In this document: positions 1 through 8,293 of the stretch, piece after piece | Position numbering within the stretch: the stretch's first letter is position 1 | How the letters are laid out: the number at the start of each line of letters is the position of its first letter | From: Lactiplantibacillus pingfangensis | GTDB taxonomy: Bacteria > Bacillota > Bacilli > Lactobacillales > Lactobacillaceae | DNA: 64,000 nucleotides | Assembly: GCF_005404945.1 (NCBI RefSeq) | Contig: NZ_BJDG01000002.1 | Coordinates: 114,727-178,726, forward strand | Reading direction: 5' to 3' | Made by a program: the position numbers and the translations under genes | The notes under the pieces: generated by a model | Told to the model about the DNA's origin: nothing | The model's database searches: none | Seen by the model: only the letters and a program-made list of their open reading frames with translations

Positions 1-167
1 ACAAAGTGAAGGCCGGTCTCAAGGCTGGTGACTTGATCAAAGCAATCGCACCAAAAGTTGGTGGCGGTGGTGGCGGTCGGCCAACCTTAGCGCAAGCCGG
101 TGGTAAGAACCCAGCTGGATTACCTGCTGCATTGAAGACCGCGCATGACTGGGTCGCCGAACAATAA
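1..167 (+). CDS. alaS: Alanyl-tRNA synthetase, C-terminal end (partial)
   Basis: This is the last 54 codons of an open frame that enters from the left edge and stops at TAA 165-167. The peptide holds a glycine run followed by [17 protein letters not shown], which is the glycine-rich DHHA1-type tail of alanyl-tRNA synthetase. The enzyme charges tRNA-Ala in the cytoplasm; the tail helps bind and edit tRNA. The downstream partners (IreB family, RuvX, DUF1292) are the usual neighbours of alaS in Firmicutes and support the call. The catalytic and editing domains are outside the window. Confidence 0.9.
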   Translation, partial: KVKAGLKAGDLIKAIAPKVGGGGGGRPTLAQAGGKNPAGLPAALKTAHDWVAEQ

Positions 168-270
168 GTTGCGATATTACGAATGTGTTACAACCAGGTC
201 GATTGATTGTACTTCATATAAGCATTTAGTAAAATAGACAAGAAGCGGAAACTAGCGGGAGGTGCTTTAT

Positions 271-540
271 ATGAGTTCGTTAGATAAAACAATGTATTTC
301 AACTTCGATAATGAAGGTAACAAGGATGTTCATGACACATTAACGACGGTTTATGAAGCGTTACAAGAAAAGGATTATAACCCAATCAATCAGATTGTCG
401 GTTATTTGCTGTCAGGAGATCCAGCGTATATCCCGCGTTTAAAGGATGCGCGTAACTTAATTCGCAAGCACCAACGCGATGAAATTATCGAGGAGCTTGT
501 CAAGTCCTACTTGAAGGCAGATAAGGATGTTAATGCATGA
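271..540 (+). CDS. ireB: IreB family regulatory phosphoprotein (UPF0297)
   Basis: An 89-residue cytoplasmic protein of the DUF965/UPF0297 family, recognised from the N-terminal block [12 protein letters not shown], the central [21 protein letters not shown] and the C-terminal [13 protein letters not shown]. In Enterococcus, IreB is a phosphorylation target of the PASTA-domain kinase IreK and affects cell wall stress resistance; that role is inferred here by family. I chose ATG 271 rather than GTG 262 because the GGGAGG ribosome site at 258-263 sits 7 bases before 271. The stop overlaps the ruvX start by four bases (ATGA), indicating translational coupling. Confidence 0.92.
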   Translation: MSSLDKTMYFNFDNEGNKDVHDTLTTVYEALQEKDYNPINQIVGYLLSGDPAYIPRLKDARNLIRKHQRDEIIEELVKSYLKADKDVNA

Positions 541-971
541 AGTTAATGGGGTTAGATGTTGGTTCCAGAACGGTTGGTGTGGCCACTAGTGATGCTTTTG
601 GTTGGACTGCCCAAGGTGTTGAGATTATTCGCATCAATGAAGATGAGGAAGTCTTTGGCTTGGATCGTGTCGCTGAACTCGTGAAAGAACATGAGATTGG
701 TGGCTTTGTCCTCGGATTGCCAAAGAATATGAACAATACGCTGGGACCACGGGCCGAAGCTGCGCAACATTATGGCGACCTATTAACAGAACGTTTCCAT
801 TTACCAGTTGACTTTGAAGATGAACGGTTGACGACGGTTGAGGCCGAACGGATGCTAGTTGAAGAAGCCAATACGTCACGCAAGAAACGTAAAAAAGTGA
901 TTGATAAGTTAGCGGCAAGTTTAATCTTGCAAAACTACTTAGACCGTCATGGTAAACTCACCCAAGGATAG
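537..971 (+). CDS. ruvX: Putative Holliday junction resolvase / pre-16S rRNA nuclease RuvX (YqgF)
   Basis: A 144-residue RNase H-fold nuclease of the YqgF family. The first strand carries [15 protein letters not shown] (residues 5-19) with the conserved Asp, followed by [14 protein letters not shown] and [13 protein letters not shown], and a C-terminal [13 protein letters not shown]. The E. coli homologue matures the 5' end of 16S rRNA and the family is also annotated as a Holliday junction resolvase; the sequence does not decide between the two. It overlaps ireB by four bases and lies 12 bases before the DUF1292 gene, so the three form one operon after alaS. Confidence 0.92.
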   Translation: MKLMGLDVGSRTVGVATSDAFGWTAQGVEIIRINEDEEVFGLDRVAELVKEHEIGGFVLGLPKNMNNTLGPRAEAAQHYGDLLTERFHLPVDFEDERLTTVEAERMLVEEANTSRKKRKKVIDKLAASLILQNYLDRHGKLTQG

Positions 972-983
972 CGAGGAATTAGC

Positions 984-1283
984 ATGAGCCAAAATCAAAA
1001 TACGCCACAAGATGAAGAAAAAATTACCTTAGTTGATGACGATGGTAATGAAACTTTATTCAATATCTTATTCACATTTGATTCAAAAGACTTCGGTCAT
1101 TCATACATTTTATTGTATCCGGCCGATGCTTCAGAAGATGAAGAAGTCGACATTCAAGCTTACATTTTCAATCCTGAAGATGAAGACAATGGTGATTTGA
1201 AGCCAATCGAATCCGATGAAGAATGGGACATGGTCGAGGAAGTGCTGAATACTTTCTTGGCAGATGATAGTGGGATGCAATAA
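984..1283 (+). CDS. DUF1292 family protein (UPF0473, YrzB-like)
   Basis: A 99-residue, strongly acidic cytoplasmic protein with the DUF1292 pattern ITLVDDDGNETLFNILFTF near the N-terminus and YILLYP at mid-length, ending in a glutamate/aspartate-rich segment (EDEDNGDLKPIESDEEW). The family is conserved in Firmicutes directly behind ruvX; no biochemical role is established. GAGGAA (973-978) serves as ribosome site. It is the last gene of the alaS-proximal operon: a terminator follows at 1311-1344 and the accessory island begins behind that. Confidence 0.9.
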   Translation: MSQNQNTPQDEEKITLVDDDGNETLFNILFTFDSKDFGHSYILLYPADASEDEEVDIQAYIFNPEDEDNGDLKPIESDEEWDMVEEVLNTFLADDSGMQ

Positions 1284-1310
1284 GCCCGTTAACTGAATAG
1301 ACTAAATGAA

Positions 1311-1344
1311 GCGCTCAGATAAAAAATATCTGGGAGTTTTTTTG
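1311..1344 (+). terminator. Rho-independent terminator after the ireB-ruvX-DUF1292 operon
   Basis: CTCAGATA pairs with TATCTGGGAG across an A-rich loop, with a seven-base T run at 1337-1343. It marks the right edge of the conserved operon and the start of the accessory island. Confidence 0.85.
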
Positions 1345-1743
1345 TCGTCCTGAGATCAGGTTGAGCATATTAAAACGTATGAAACAAGAAAACACCTGCT
1401 ATGCAGATGTTTGGCAAAATGGTTACGTCTAAGCGTTTCCGATTATTTTTGGAATATAGATGTCGAGGCGAACATCGGGAAATATATTTGAGATCAAGAA
1501 AAATATGATCCGGGGGCAATAAAATAATCGTGTGGGAATATGAGGATTCCTTTATGAGTCAAAGTAAGACAAATACTGTTTAAAACGGTGGCAAAAGTGA
1601 CAAGGAAATCTGGCTCATGGCTCTGGAGCATATCACGCACTTTACGGGTGATTCATAACCATATGTATTATTTATTCTTGACATTTTTGAACATTACGGT
1701 AAAAATTAAAAGTTGTGTTTATTTAGTCTTTCAAGGAGGAGAA
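1345..1743. other. Gene-free segment at the left edge of the polysaccharide island
   Basis: No full gene is visible. A frame from ATG 1554 runs 9 codons to TAA 1581 and continues in frame through NGGKSDKEIWLMALEHITHF to a stop at about 1656, looking like the tail of a decayed gene of unknown identity. The acyltransferase frame can be extended upstream through this segment to 1588, but that extension has no ribosome site and does not resemble the family. A ribosome site (AGGAGGAG, 1735-1742) ends the segment. Confidence 0.5.
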
Positions 1744-2745
1744 ATGAAAAGAAATTACGGGATTGATTTGGCAAAGTGGTTAGCAATGTTCATGATAGTT
1801 GTTATACACAATCTTTTGAATGGTGGAGTACTTTCGGTGAAAAGTACCAATATTAACAATTTGTCTTACTGGTTTTTAGAAAATATTGCAATTGTTGGTG
1901 TAAATATGTTTGCATTGGCTTCTGGATACTTACTTATCAACAAAAAAATAAAGGTCCAACACGTAATTGACTTATGGAAAAATGTAATATTTTGGTCAGT
2001 CGTTCCAACCTTGATTATTATGGAGTGGACCAGAAATTGGAACTTAATTAATATAGCCAAAGCATTTTTTCCTTTCTTTACAGGTCGTTATTGGTACTTT
2101 AATGCGTATGTGGGATTATGCTTGTTGATACCATTTATCAATGAAGGATACAAAAAACTAACACAGCAGAGCTGTGAAAGAATAGTAATATTATTACTGT
2201 TGTTTTCTGTAACTGTAGGCATGTTAAATAAATTTTTCTTAATGGGTGGTTATTCTACGCAATGGTTATTAATAATGTATTTAACTGGAGCATATATCCA
2301 TACAACAACGCGCAATCTGAGTAAAATTTCCAATTTATTGTTAATTGGAATATTCCTACTGATGGCATTAGTTTCATTACTGGGTGAGTATGTTTCAATT
2401 AAACATGTGGGTCATCTATATATTTGGTTTAATTACAATTCACCAATGGTGGTTGTACAATCTATCGCGTTATTTTTGGTATTCGAAAGAATGAATGTGA
2501 AAAGTACGCGTATTAAAACTTTTTTGAAGAAATTTACACCACTAACTTTTTCGGTTTACTTAATTGATGCAAATCCCGAGTTTTTTAATATAGTATTGCG
2601 TTCTGCTTTTAGGTTTGTTCAGGAGAAAAATTTGTTTGAAGGATATATGATAATATTTGGAGTAAGTGTTTCTTTGTTTTGTAGTTTTATTATTAGTGCT
2701 TATGTAAAAACTCAACTAGAGAATGTCTTAGTTCGCAGACGTTAG
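1744..2745 (+). CDS. Membrane acyltransferase 3 family protein (possible polysaccharide or surface O-acetyltransferase)
   Basis: A 333-residue integral membrane protein of the acyltransferase 3 type. It opens with RNYGIDLAKWLAMFMIVVIHNLLNGG, which has the early helix with the conserved His typical of the family, followed by about nine more hydrophobic segments and a basic C-terminus (LVRRR). Such proteins move acetyl or succinyl groups onto sugars at the membrane, which fits its place beside polysaccharide clusters; the acceptor is unknown. ATG 1744 is preferred over the upstream ATG-like start at 1588 because of the strong AGGAGG site directly before it. The gene is AT-rich compared with the core genes on its left, suggesting transfer. 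Confidence 0.8.
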   Translation: MKRNYGIDLAKWLAMFMIVVIHNLLNGGVLSVKSTNINNLSYWFLENIAIVGVNMFALASGYLLINKKIKVQHVIDLWKNVIFWSVVPTLIIMEWTRNWNLINIAKAFFPFFTGRYWYFNAYVGLCLLIPFINEGYKKLTQQSCERIVILLLLFSVTVGMLNKFFLMGGYSTQWLLIMYLTGAYIHTTTRNLSKISNLLLIGIFLLMALVSLLGEYVSIKHVGHLYIWFNYNSPMVVVQSIALFLVFERMNVKSTRIKTFLKKFTPLTFSVYLIDANPEFFNIVLRSAFRFVQEKNLFEGYMIIFGVSVSLFCSFIISAYVKTQLENVLVRRR

Positions 2746-2866
2746 TCTATACTTAGGTATAAGATTGTGTATGCGGATGATTGTATAAATTAAAGATTGA
2801 AAGTTAATAAAGAACAATAGGGGTCTGGGACAGACATGCATGTGCTGCCGCACACCCCGAAAAATG

Positions 2867-2928
2867 AAAACGACGATCACTAACCTTTGATGACAAACTA
2901 TCATTGAAGGATTAGTGGTCGTCGTTTT
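2867..2928. repeat. Long imperfect hairpin in an intergenic repeat-like segment
   Basis: AAAACGACGA-CACTAA-CTT pairs with AAG-TTAGTG-CGTCGTTTT over roughly 25 positions with few mismatches and a short loop near 2894-2900. It lies in the 240-bp gap after the acyltransferase, behind a GGGTCTGGGACAGAC stretch (2821-2835), a type of phrase seen between genes in lactobacilli. It can end transcription in either direction or may be the end of a small mobile repeat; no coding capacity is seen in 2746-2989. Confidence 0.65.
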
Positions 2929-3093
2929 ATTGGTACTTTTTTTGCCGAGGGACAAACTGATCCGCCTAACTTGCGAGTACCCCGAAATATGTAAGAGCGG
3001 CGATAAAATGTAGGAAAATGGCGATTTAAAATTGTCGGTTTTCCTACATTTTTTGATATCATGAATCTCATTGGAATCTAGGAGGTCCTCAAT

Positions 3094-4314
3094 GTGAGAC
3101 ATGATATTCGTCAAGGAGTTGAAATTTACGTGAATCAAGATATTAAACCAAATTACGCCGCTTTAGCCCGCCAATATGGTGTTGACTACCGAACTGCCAA
3201 ACGTGCTTTTGAAGAAGCTAAAGACACCACCATAAAACCGGCCACACGCAAGAAACGCCCCAGCAAGTTAGATCCATATCGGGCAATTATTCAAGATAAA
3301 CTCGAGTTGAATTGTTCCGCGCAGGCCATTTACAAATTCATCGTCAAAAAGGGCTTTGAAGGTAAATACACCATCGTGCGTGAATACTGTGCCAGCATTC
3401 GCCAGAAACGTGTCAGAAAAGCCACGATTCGCGTCAATCACACACCGGGGTTATCGGCGCAGATTGATTGGAAAGAAGATATGACCCTTTATAATATCGA
3501 TGGTAAGCCATTTCACTTCAACATTTTTGTGTATGTATTGCCATATTCGAAGCTTAAATACCTCACGTTGATTTTTGATCCTAGTCAAGATACCTTGTTC
3601 GAATGTCTGTGTGATGCTTTTGAACATTGCGGCGGTGTACCACAAGAATTATGGGTGGATAATATGCGCCAAGTCGTGGATCATACGAAATCAGCTTTTG
3701 GGACAGCCGTCTTCAACGAACGCTTCAAACAATTCAGCCAAGATGCTGGTTTCAACCCAATCGCTTGTCGGGTCTTTCGGCCTCAAACGAAAGGTGTCGT
3801 CGAGGCCTTGGCTCGAACGACTTCCCGTTTACGACCGTATAATTACGAATTTCAAGACGGTGTTGAATTAATCAATCTCGTGGACGATTTGTGTTATGAC
3901 TTAAATCACGAGATTTCACAAGCCACCGAACAAGTGCCACAGCAAAAATTTGAAGACGAAGAAAAAGAGTATCTGCGCGAGCTACCAGTTAATCTACTCG
4001 AGCCCTTCTTTGAAGAAGACATTACCCGTGTCGTCTCCAAGGAATCGATGGTTAACTTTCGCAAGTGCAAATACTCCGTAGATCCGCAATACATTGGCCG
4101 GACAGTTGACGTTGTACTAACCAATGACCAGCGGCATTTACAAATCTATTATATGGGAGAACCGATTCGTGCGCACGATATTACGACAAAAGCTTTTAAT
4201 TATCATGAAGAAGATCGTGTTCAAATTCTTAAGTCTGACTTACTAAAAGACCGTTCTGACCAAGATATCCAAGCCTATATTGAAGAACATTTAACCGACT
4301 ATGACCAAGTGTGA
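3094..4314 (+). CDS. istA: IS21 family transposase IstA
   Basis: A 406-residue DDE transposase. The N-terminus has an HTH (NYAALARQYGVDYRTAKRAFEEA, residues 15-37). The rve-type integrase core begins around residue 120 with QIDWKEDM (first Asp), has the second Asp in ELWVDNMRQVV, and the glutamate in FRPQTKGVVEALART. The C-terminal Mu-type beta-barrel follows (VNFRKCKYSVDPQYIGRTVDVVL). It starts at GTG 3094 behind AGGAGGT (3080-3086). It cuts and joins the element ends together with IstB, encoded 9 bases downstream. No frameshift is visible. Confidence 0.93.
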   Translation: MRHDIRQGVEIYVNQDIKPNYAALARQYGVDYRTAKRAFEEAKDTTIKPATRKKRPSKLDPYRAIIQDKLELNCSAQAIYKFIVKKGFEGKYTIVREYCASIRQKRVRKATIRVNHTPGLSAQIDWKEDMTLYNIDGKPFHFNIFVYVLPYSKLKYLTLIFDPSQDTLFECLCDAFEHCGGVPQELWVDNMRQVVDHTKSAFGTAVFNERFKQFSQDAGFNPIACRVFRPQTKGVVEALARTTSRLRPYNYEFQDGVELINLVDDLCYDLNHEISQATEQVPQQKFEDEEKEYLRELPVNLLEPFFEEDITRVVSKESMVNFRKCKYSVDPQYIGRTVDVVLTNDQRHLQIYYMGEPIRAHDITTKAFNYHEEDRVQILKSDLLKDRSDQDIQAYIEEHLTDYDQV

Positions 4315-4323
4315 GGTAATCAT

Positions 4324-5061
4324 ATGACCACCAAATTCCAAGAACTATTAACCAATTTAGATGAATTAGGCCTGGATAAAATGCGGGCGTATCTGCCAGA
4401 GTATATTGATGAACTAAATCAACAGCAAGTCACCTTCACCGATGCCATGCTTAAATTGACGACAGTTGAACTAACTTGGCAAGACCAACTCAAAACGAAT
4501 CGAATCGTTAAGCGAGCGCGGTTTCCACAAGTAAAGTCACTTAAATCATTTGATTTTGACTTTCAACCTAGCATTAATCAACAACAAGTTATGGGATTTC
4601 AAGACTTAGCCTTCATGGAAAGCAAAGAGAACTTGGTCTTTATTGGTAGTCCCGGAGTCGGTAAGACTCACTTAGCCATCAGTGTCGGCATTGAGGCGTG
4701 TCGCCAAGGGAAACGGACGTTGTTCGTCAATTGTCATGAACTTCTTTTACGGCTCAATGCCGCGGACGATAAAGGCACGTTGGACCGTTGTATTCGGCGG
4801 TATGCCAGATACGACCTCTTGATTATTGATGAAATTGGTTATTTGCCAATCAATCATAATGAAGCCAATTTGCTTTTTCAGTTAATCAATGCGCGATATG
4901 AGCATTGTTCAACAATCATCACTAGTAATAGTGATTTATCGACTTGGGTAGAAATCTTTCAGAACCCGACCGTCACAGCTGCCATTCTTGACCGGCTGGT
5001 TCACCATGCCCATATTGTAAAGATTAATGGTAAATCATACCGCCTAAAAGGGACAAATTAG
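4324..5061 (+). CDS. istB: IS21 family helper ATPase IstB
   Basis: A 245-residue AAA+ ATPase related to DnaC. Walker A is GSPGVGKTHLA (about residues 109-119), Walker B is LLIIDEIGYLP, and the sensor region is STIITSN. IstB selects the target and stimulates strand transfer by IstA in an ATP-dependent way. The ATG at 4324 follows istA closely, and the gene ends 60 bases before the right inverted repeat. The protein has normal family length. Confidence 0.94.
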   Translation: MTTKFQELLTNLDELGLDKMRAYLPEYIDELNQQQVTFTDAMLKLTTVELTWQDQLKTNRIVKRARFPQVKSLKSFDFDFQPSINQQQVMGFQDLAFMESKENLVFIGSPGVGKTHLAISVGIEACRQGKRTLFVNCHELLLRLNAADDKGTLDRCIRRYARYDLLIIDEIGYLPINHNEANLLFQLINARYEHCSTIITSNSDLSTWVEIFQNPTVTAAILDRLVHHAHIVKINGKSYRLKGTN

Positions 5062-5206
5062 CTGCCCAAAACCAACATTTTTAAACCGCCATAAATCTAC
5101 ATTTTATTACCGCACTTGACAAATATTGCCATTGAGCATGAATATAAAAATACAGCTTTTATTCAGTTAGGTAATCCTTCTACATATTTGTGAAGGAGGC
5201 TTCATC

Positions 5207-6370
5207 ATGGATATGGATGTAATGTATGATTGTTGTGCCGGCTTGGATGTCCACCAAGGAAACGTTGTTGCCTGTATCCTGCATGGTAAAAGAACTTCTA
5301 CCCGCCCCAAAGCTGAACTACGTACTTTTGGTACGACACAATCACAACTTAATCAGTTGGCCGACTGGTTAAAATCTTTTGGTTGTCAAATAGTTGCGAT
5401 GGAAAGCACTGGCGTTTTTTGGAAACCAATCTGGCATGTCTTGGCAGATCAGTTTAATATTATTCTGGCAAATCCTCAACGCATTAAGGGGATTCCTGGT
5501 CATAAAACTGATAGGAAAGATGCCCGTTGGATTGCTAAATTGCTTCGTCTAGACTTGATACCTGCCAGTTTTGTTCCCGACGAGACGATTCAAGATTTGC
5601 GTGACTTGACACGTGCTCGAAAACATTTGATTGAATCACGTAATAAACAAAAAAATCGCATTCATCAAGTCCTACAATGCGGTGGGATCAAATTAACGAC
5701 GTATATTCAAGATGTCTTTGGTAAATCAGGTAGAAACATGCTGGATTTGCTAGTTAACGGTGAAGTGATAACACCTGAAATCGTAAAACCATTGGTGTAT
5801 ACGACACTTAAGAAAAAGGTCCCACAAATTGTTGACGCGATGAATGGCTTCATGCGTGGACATCATCGATTCATGCTTCATGAAATATTAACTATTATGG
5901 ACGCGTTTGATGCTAGTATTGCCGATTATGAGTCACAAATTGATATTCTACTTCAACAATATGAAGCTGAAGTGCAGCTATTAACTAACTTTACTGGAAT
6001 TCAACGCGAATCGGCCGGCATCATCTTAGCTGAGATTGGCACAGATATGTCGGTTTTTGAAGATGAAAGACATCTAGCTTCGTGGGCTGGTCTTTGTCCT
6101 GGTAATCACGAAAGTGCAGGAAAACGCTACAGTTCTAAGATTAACCATGGCAATGCCTATTTGAAGCGGATTCTTTGTCAGGCAAGCTGGGCCGCTTCAC
6201 GTTCTAAAAACGGTGATCTTGGAAATTTCTTTCGGCAGAAGAGTAGGCAGCGAGGGCCTAAGAAGGCGGCGGTCGCAACAGCACATCGTATGTTAAGACA
6301 AATCTATTTCGCATTGTTAAACTACCAAGAAGCAAAAAAACGTACACTTGCGGCCACAAGTGTACGTTAA
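5207..6370 (+). CDS. IS110 family transposase (DEDD type, RNA-guided recombinase family)
   Basis: A 387-residue transposase with the RuvC-like N-terminal domain (GLDVHQGNV with the first Asp; AMESTGVFWKP with the Glu; KTDRKDARWIAKL with the paired Asp residues) and the C-terminal serine-containing Transposase_20 domain (LTNFTGIQRESAGIILAEIG, then SWAGLCPGNHESAGKR). IS110 elements are known to be guided by a structured RNA made from the non-coding end of the element. Only 81 bases separate the ATG from the neighbouring IS21 target site, less than the usual 5' non-coding end of this group, so the IS21 may sit inside that end. The ribosome site is GAAGGAGG (5192-5199). The frame is intact. Confidence 0.9.
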   Translation: MDMDVMYDCCAGLDVHQGNVVACILHGKRTSTRPKAELRTFGTTQSQLNQLADWLKSFGCQIVAMESTGVFWKPIWHVLADQFNIILANPQRIKGIPGHKTDRKDARWIAKLLRLDLIPASFVPDETIQDLRDLTRARKHLIESRNKQKNRIHQVLQCGGIKLTTYIQDVFGKSGRNMLDLLVNGEVITPEIVKPLVYTTLKKKVPQIVDAMNGFMRGHHRFMLHEILTIMDAFDASIADYESQIDILLQQYEAEVQLLTNFTGIQRESAGIILAEIGTDMSVFEDERHLASWAGLCPGNHESAGKRYSSKINHGNAYLKRILCQASWAASRSKNGDLGNFFRQKSRQRGPKKAAVATAHRMLRQIYFALLNYQEAKKRTLAATSVR

Positions 6371-6471
6371 ATGAAACACAATAAAATGAATTTTTTTCGA
6401 CTACTAAAGTCGTTGTTTAGTATACGCTTTTTTTGATGGAGTTTTCATATAAAAATTCTAGAATCTAAACT
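6371..6471. other. Probable 3' non-coding end of the IS110 element
   Basis: About 100 AT-rich bases lie between the IS110 transposase stop and the left inverted repeat of the following IS4-like element. They include a small hairpin (CGACTacTAAAGTCG, near 6399-6413). The exact IS110 border cannot be set by eye because this family makes no target duplication and has no terminal inverted repeats of the usual kind. Confidence 0.4.
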
Positions 6472-7927
6472 AAAGGTTGCAAGTACAAAAATAGACCCCA
6501 CCCTTTGATACAGAAGGCATGCGGGATTAAATATTAGTATTTTCAGTTTTATTGAGCATTACCAAGCAGCTGAGCCAGGCTGCTTGGTAATGCTCTTTTG
6601 AACTCATCGAAAATAGCGTCAAGGACCTCAGCCATCATTTCAAATCGTTCACCTAGACCAGTTATTGTTTTTAGCAACCAATTTAAGGCTTTGGCAACTT
6701 CAATATCTGGTAATGGCCGGCCGTAATCGTAAAACAAATCATCCAGAGTACGTTCATCCATGTTCTCACGTTGTGATAAAGCCAAAATGTCATAACTTAG
6801 CATGATCATGGATAAATGACCGTAAAGCCCGTCAAAGCTTTGGATTTGTGTTTGGTCAAATTGAAGATATTGTTTAGCGACTTTGAAGTAACACTCAATT
6901 TGCCAACGACGACCATACATTTGAATGATTTCTTCTGGTCTTAAACTCAATTTAGTGGTCGCTAAAACCAAGTATTGATCAGTCTGACCGCGCTTGGTCA
7001 CAAAAACCAATTTCATTGGCATTGCCTTGGCGGCAACGTCACTATCGGACTGTACAAGTATTTGGGCTTAGTCGACCATTTACTACGACGAAGGATACTG
7101 TAAAGCGTTTTAACGTCCATTTCACGACCACGATAACGAAAATACACTTTTTTAGTTTTTTTCAGCATGCCAACGCCATCAAGATGTCGCTTTACTAGTT
7201 CTGAAAACATGCGTGGCGAAGCGTACCAGCTATCAAAAAGGACATATTTAGCTTTAATCCCAGACGCAATGGCATCATCCACTAATTCAAGTGCCACATC
7301 ATTCATTTTACGCATCGCTTGTGAACGACGCTGAGCTGATAAAGAACGATGACGATGATCCATTGATTTGAACAGCCCCAGCTGATTTTTAACGTTACGA
7401 GAAGACATGAGGGCAAAGTGTAATGGTAAGAAGGTATTACCATCGCTCCAACCTAAGGTTAGCGCGCGGAACCCCTTAAAGTAGCATTGTTTATCATGAT
7501 CAAAAACACGAGCCAATAATTCAGTCTTTTTGGAAAACTCACGTTTAAAAAGCGAATCATCAATAATTAAAATCTGGCGACGGCGGGAATCAGAAAAGCG
7601 TTGGGTATAGTCAATTAGCTGGATTCCGATAAGTTGAACGAGGCGTTGCCAGTTAGTATGAGCGTTATTCAAGCAATTTCGAACAGTTCGTTTTGAAAAG
7701 GCATGTTTTTTTAGCTCTAAAAATAGTCGTGAGCAGCCATTCGAAAAGTAGTTCAGTACGAATACCGCGTGATTTTGAGATGTTAGAACGACGTAACGCG
7801 GCGGAAAGGTGGACCAATTTAGAAAAATGATGAATATTGGTAGTATTGTATAGTAGACATGGGCATGACACTCGTCAGTATATTTTGGTTTCGACGCTTT
7901 ACTGTACATTTTTAACTTTCAACCTTT
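6472..7927 (-). mobile_element. IS4-like insertion sequence with a broken transposase
   Basis: The left end reads AAAGGTTGCAAGTACAAAAAT from 6472 and the complement of the right end reads AAAGGTTGAAAGTTAAAAAT from 7927, an imperfect terminal inverted repeat of about 20 bp. Between them lies one transposase gene on the minus strand in two frames. I could not recognise a clear target duplication outside the repeats. Confidence 0.7.
6549..7909 (-). pseudogene. IS4-like DDE transposase, frameshifted
   Basis: Two minus-strand frames together make one transposase. The upstream part (7909 to 7013, 298 codons) contains QILIIDDSLFKREFSKKTELLARVFDH with the first catalytic Asp and YVLFDSWYASP with the second. 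The downstream part (from about 7050 to 6549) contains LRPEEIIQMYGRRWQIECYFKVAK with the catalytic Glu in the YREK-like region. The join needs a one-base backward shift near 7040, in the stretch encoding LYSPIVT then DVAAKAMPMKLVFV. No slippery A or T run is present there, so a disabling indel is more likely than programmed shifting. The N-terminal 30 residues of the first frame also look poor, and a second lesion there is possible. Confidence 0.8.
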
Positions 7928-8293
7928 GGCTATTAATCAATGTTGCACTTCAATTATAATTTATCGGTTTTATATAAGTATTTGTAATAATGGATTATTT
8001 TAATTCGGCGCTTCACAGTGATAATAATTTTATTATTTATTATAATTAAATTAAAACTATTTTTCGTTAAAACAATACAAACAATACATTATAAACACTA
8101 TAAATATTGATTTAGCGCCGTTGTGTGTCGTTTGGATGACAGTTTTTACTGATGTATTGACAATTCTCCTCATAAATGTTTAAGTTTAAAAGGTGACATT
8201 TTAAATTTGTTTACTAATGTAAATTTTTGCCGGATTTTCTTTATAAATAAATTTTATTTATGGAATTCAATTATTTTGAGTGGAGCGTGAAAG
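7928..8293. other. AT-rich upstream region of polysaccharide cluster A
   Basis: This 366-base gap lies between the IS4-like element and the first cluster A gene. It is very AT-rich, with runs such as ATTATTTATTATAATTAAATT near 8032. A TTGACA at 8157-8162 could be a -35 box, but the hexamer 17 bases on (TTAAGT, 8180-8185) is a weak -10 match, so the promoter is unproven. No gene is seen. The ribosome site of the next gene is GTGGAGCG (8280-8287). Confidence 0.45.

Larger units (their letters stand above)
2990..5121 (+). mobile_element. IS21-family insertion sequence, apparently intact
   Basis: The element carries istA and istB in the usual order. Its ends are related inverted repeats: the left end starts TGTAAGAGCGGCGATAAAATG at 2990, and the complement of the right end, read inward from 5121, starts TGTCAAGTGCGGTAATAAAATG. 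Both share a further inner block ATGGCG(A/G)TTTAAAA. Both ends fit the TG...CA rule. The flanks show AATA at 2986-2989 and AATA at 5122-5125, a likely 4-bp target duplication, pointing to a fairly recent, complete insertion. Confidence 0.85.

Noticed and set aside
1588..1743. Extended N-terminus of the acyltransferase
   Set aside because: No ribosome site before 1588, and AGGAGGAG just before 1744 with a family-like start there.
7004..7060. Programmed -1 frameshift in the IS4-like transposase
   Set aside because: No slippery heptamer or following stem was seen at the junction; a simple indel explains it.
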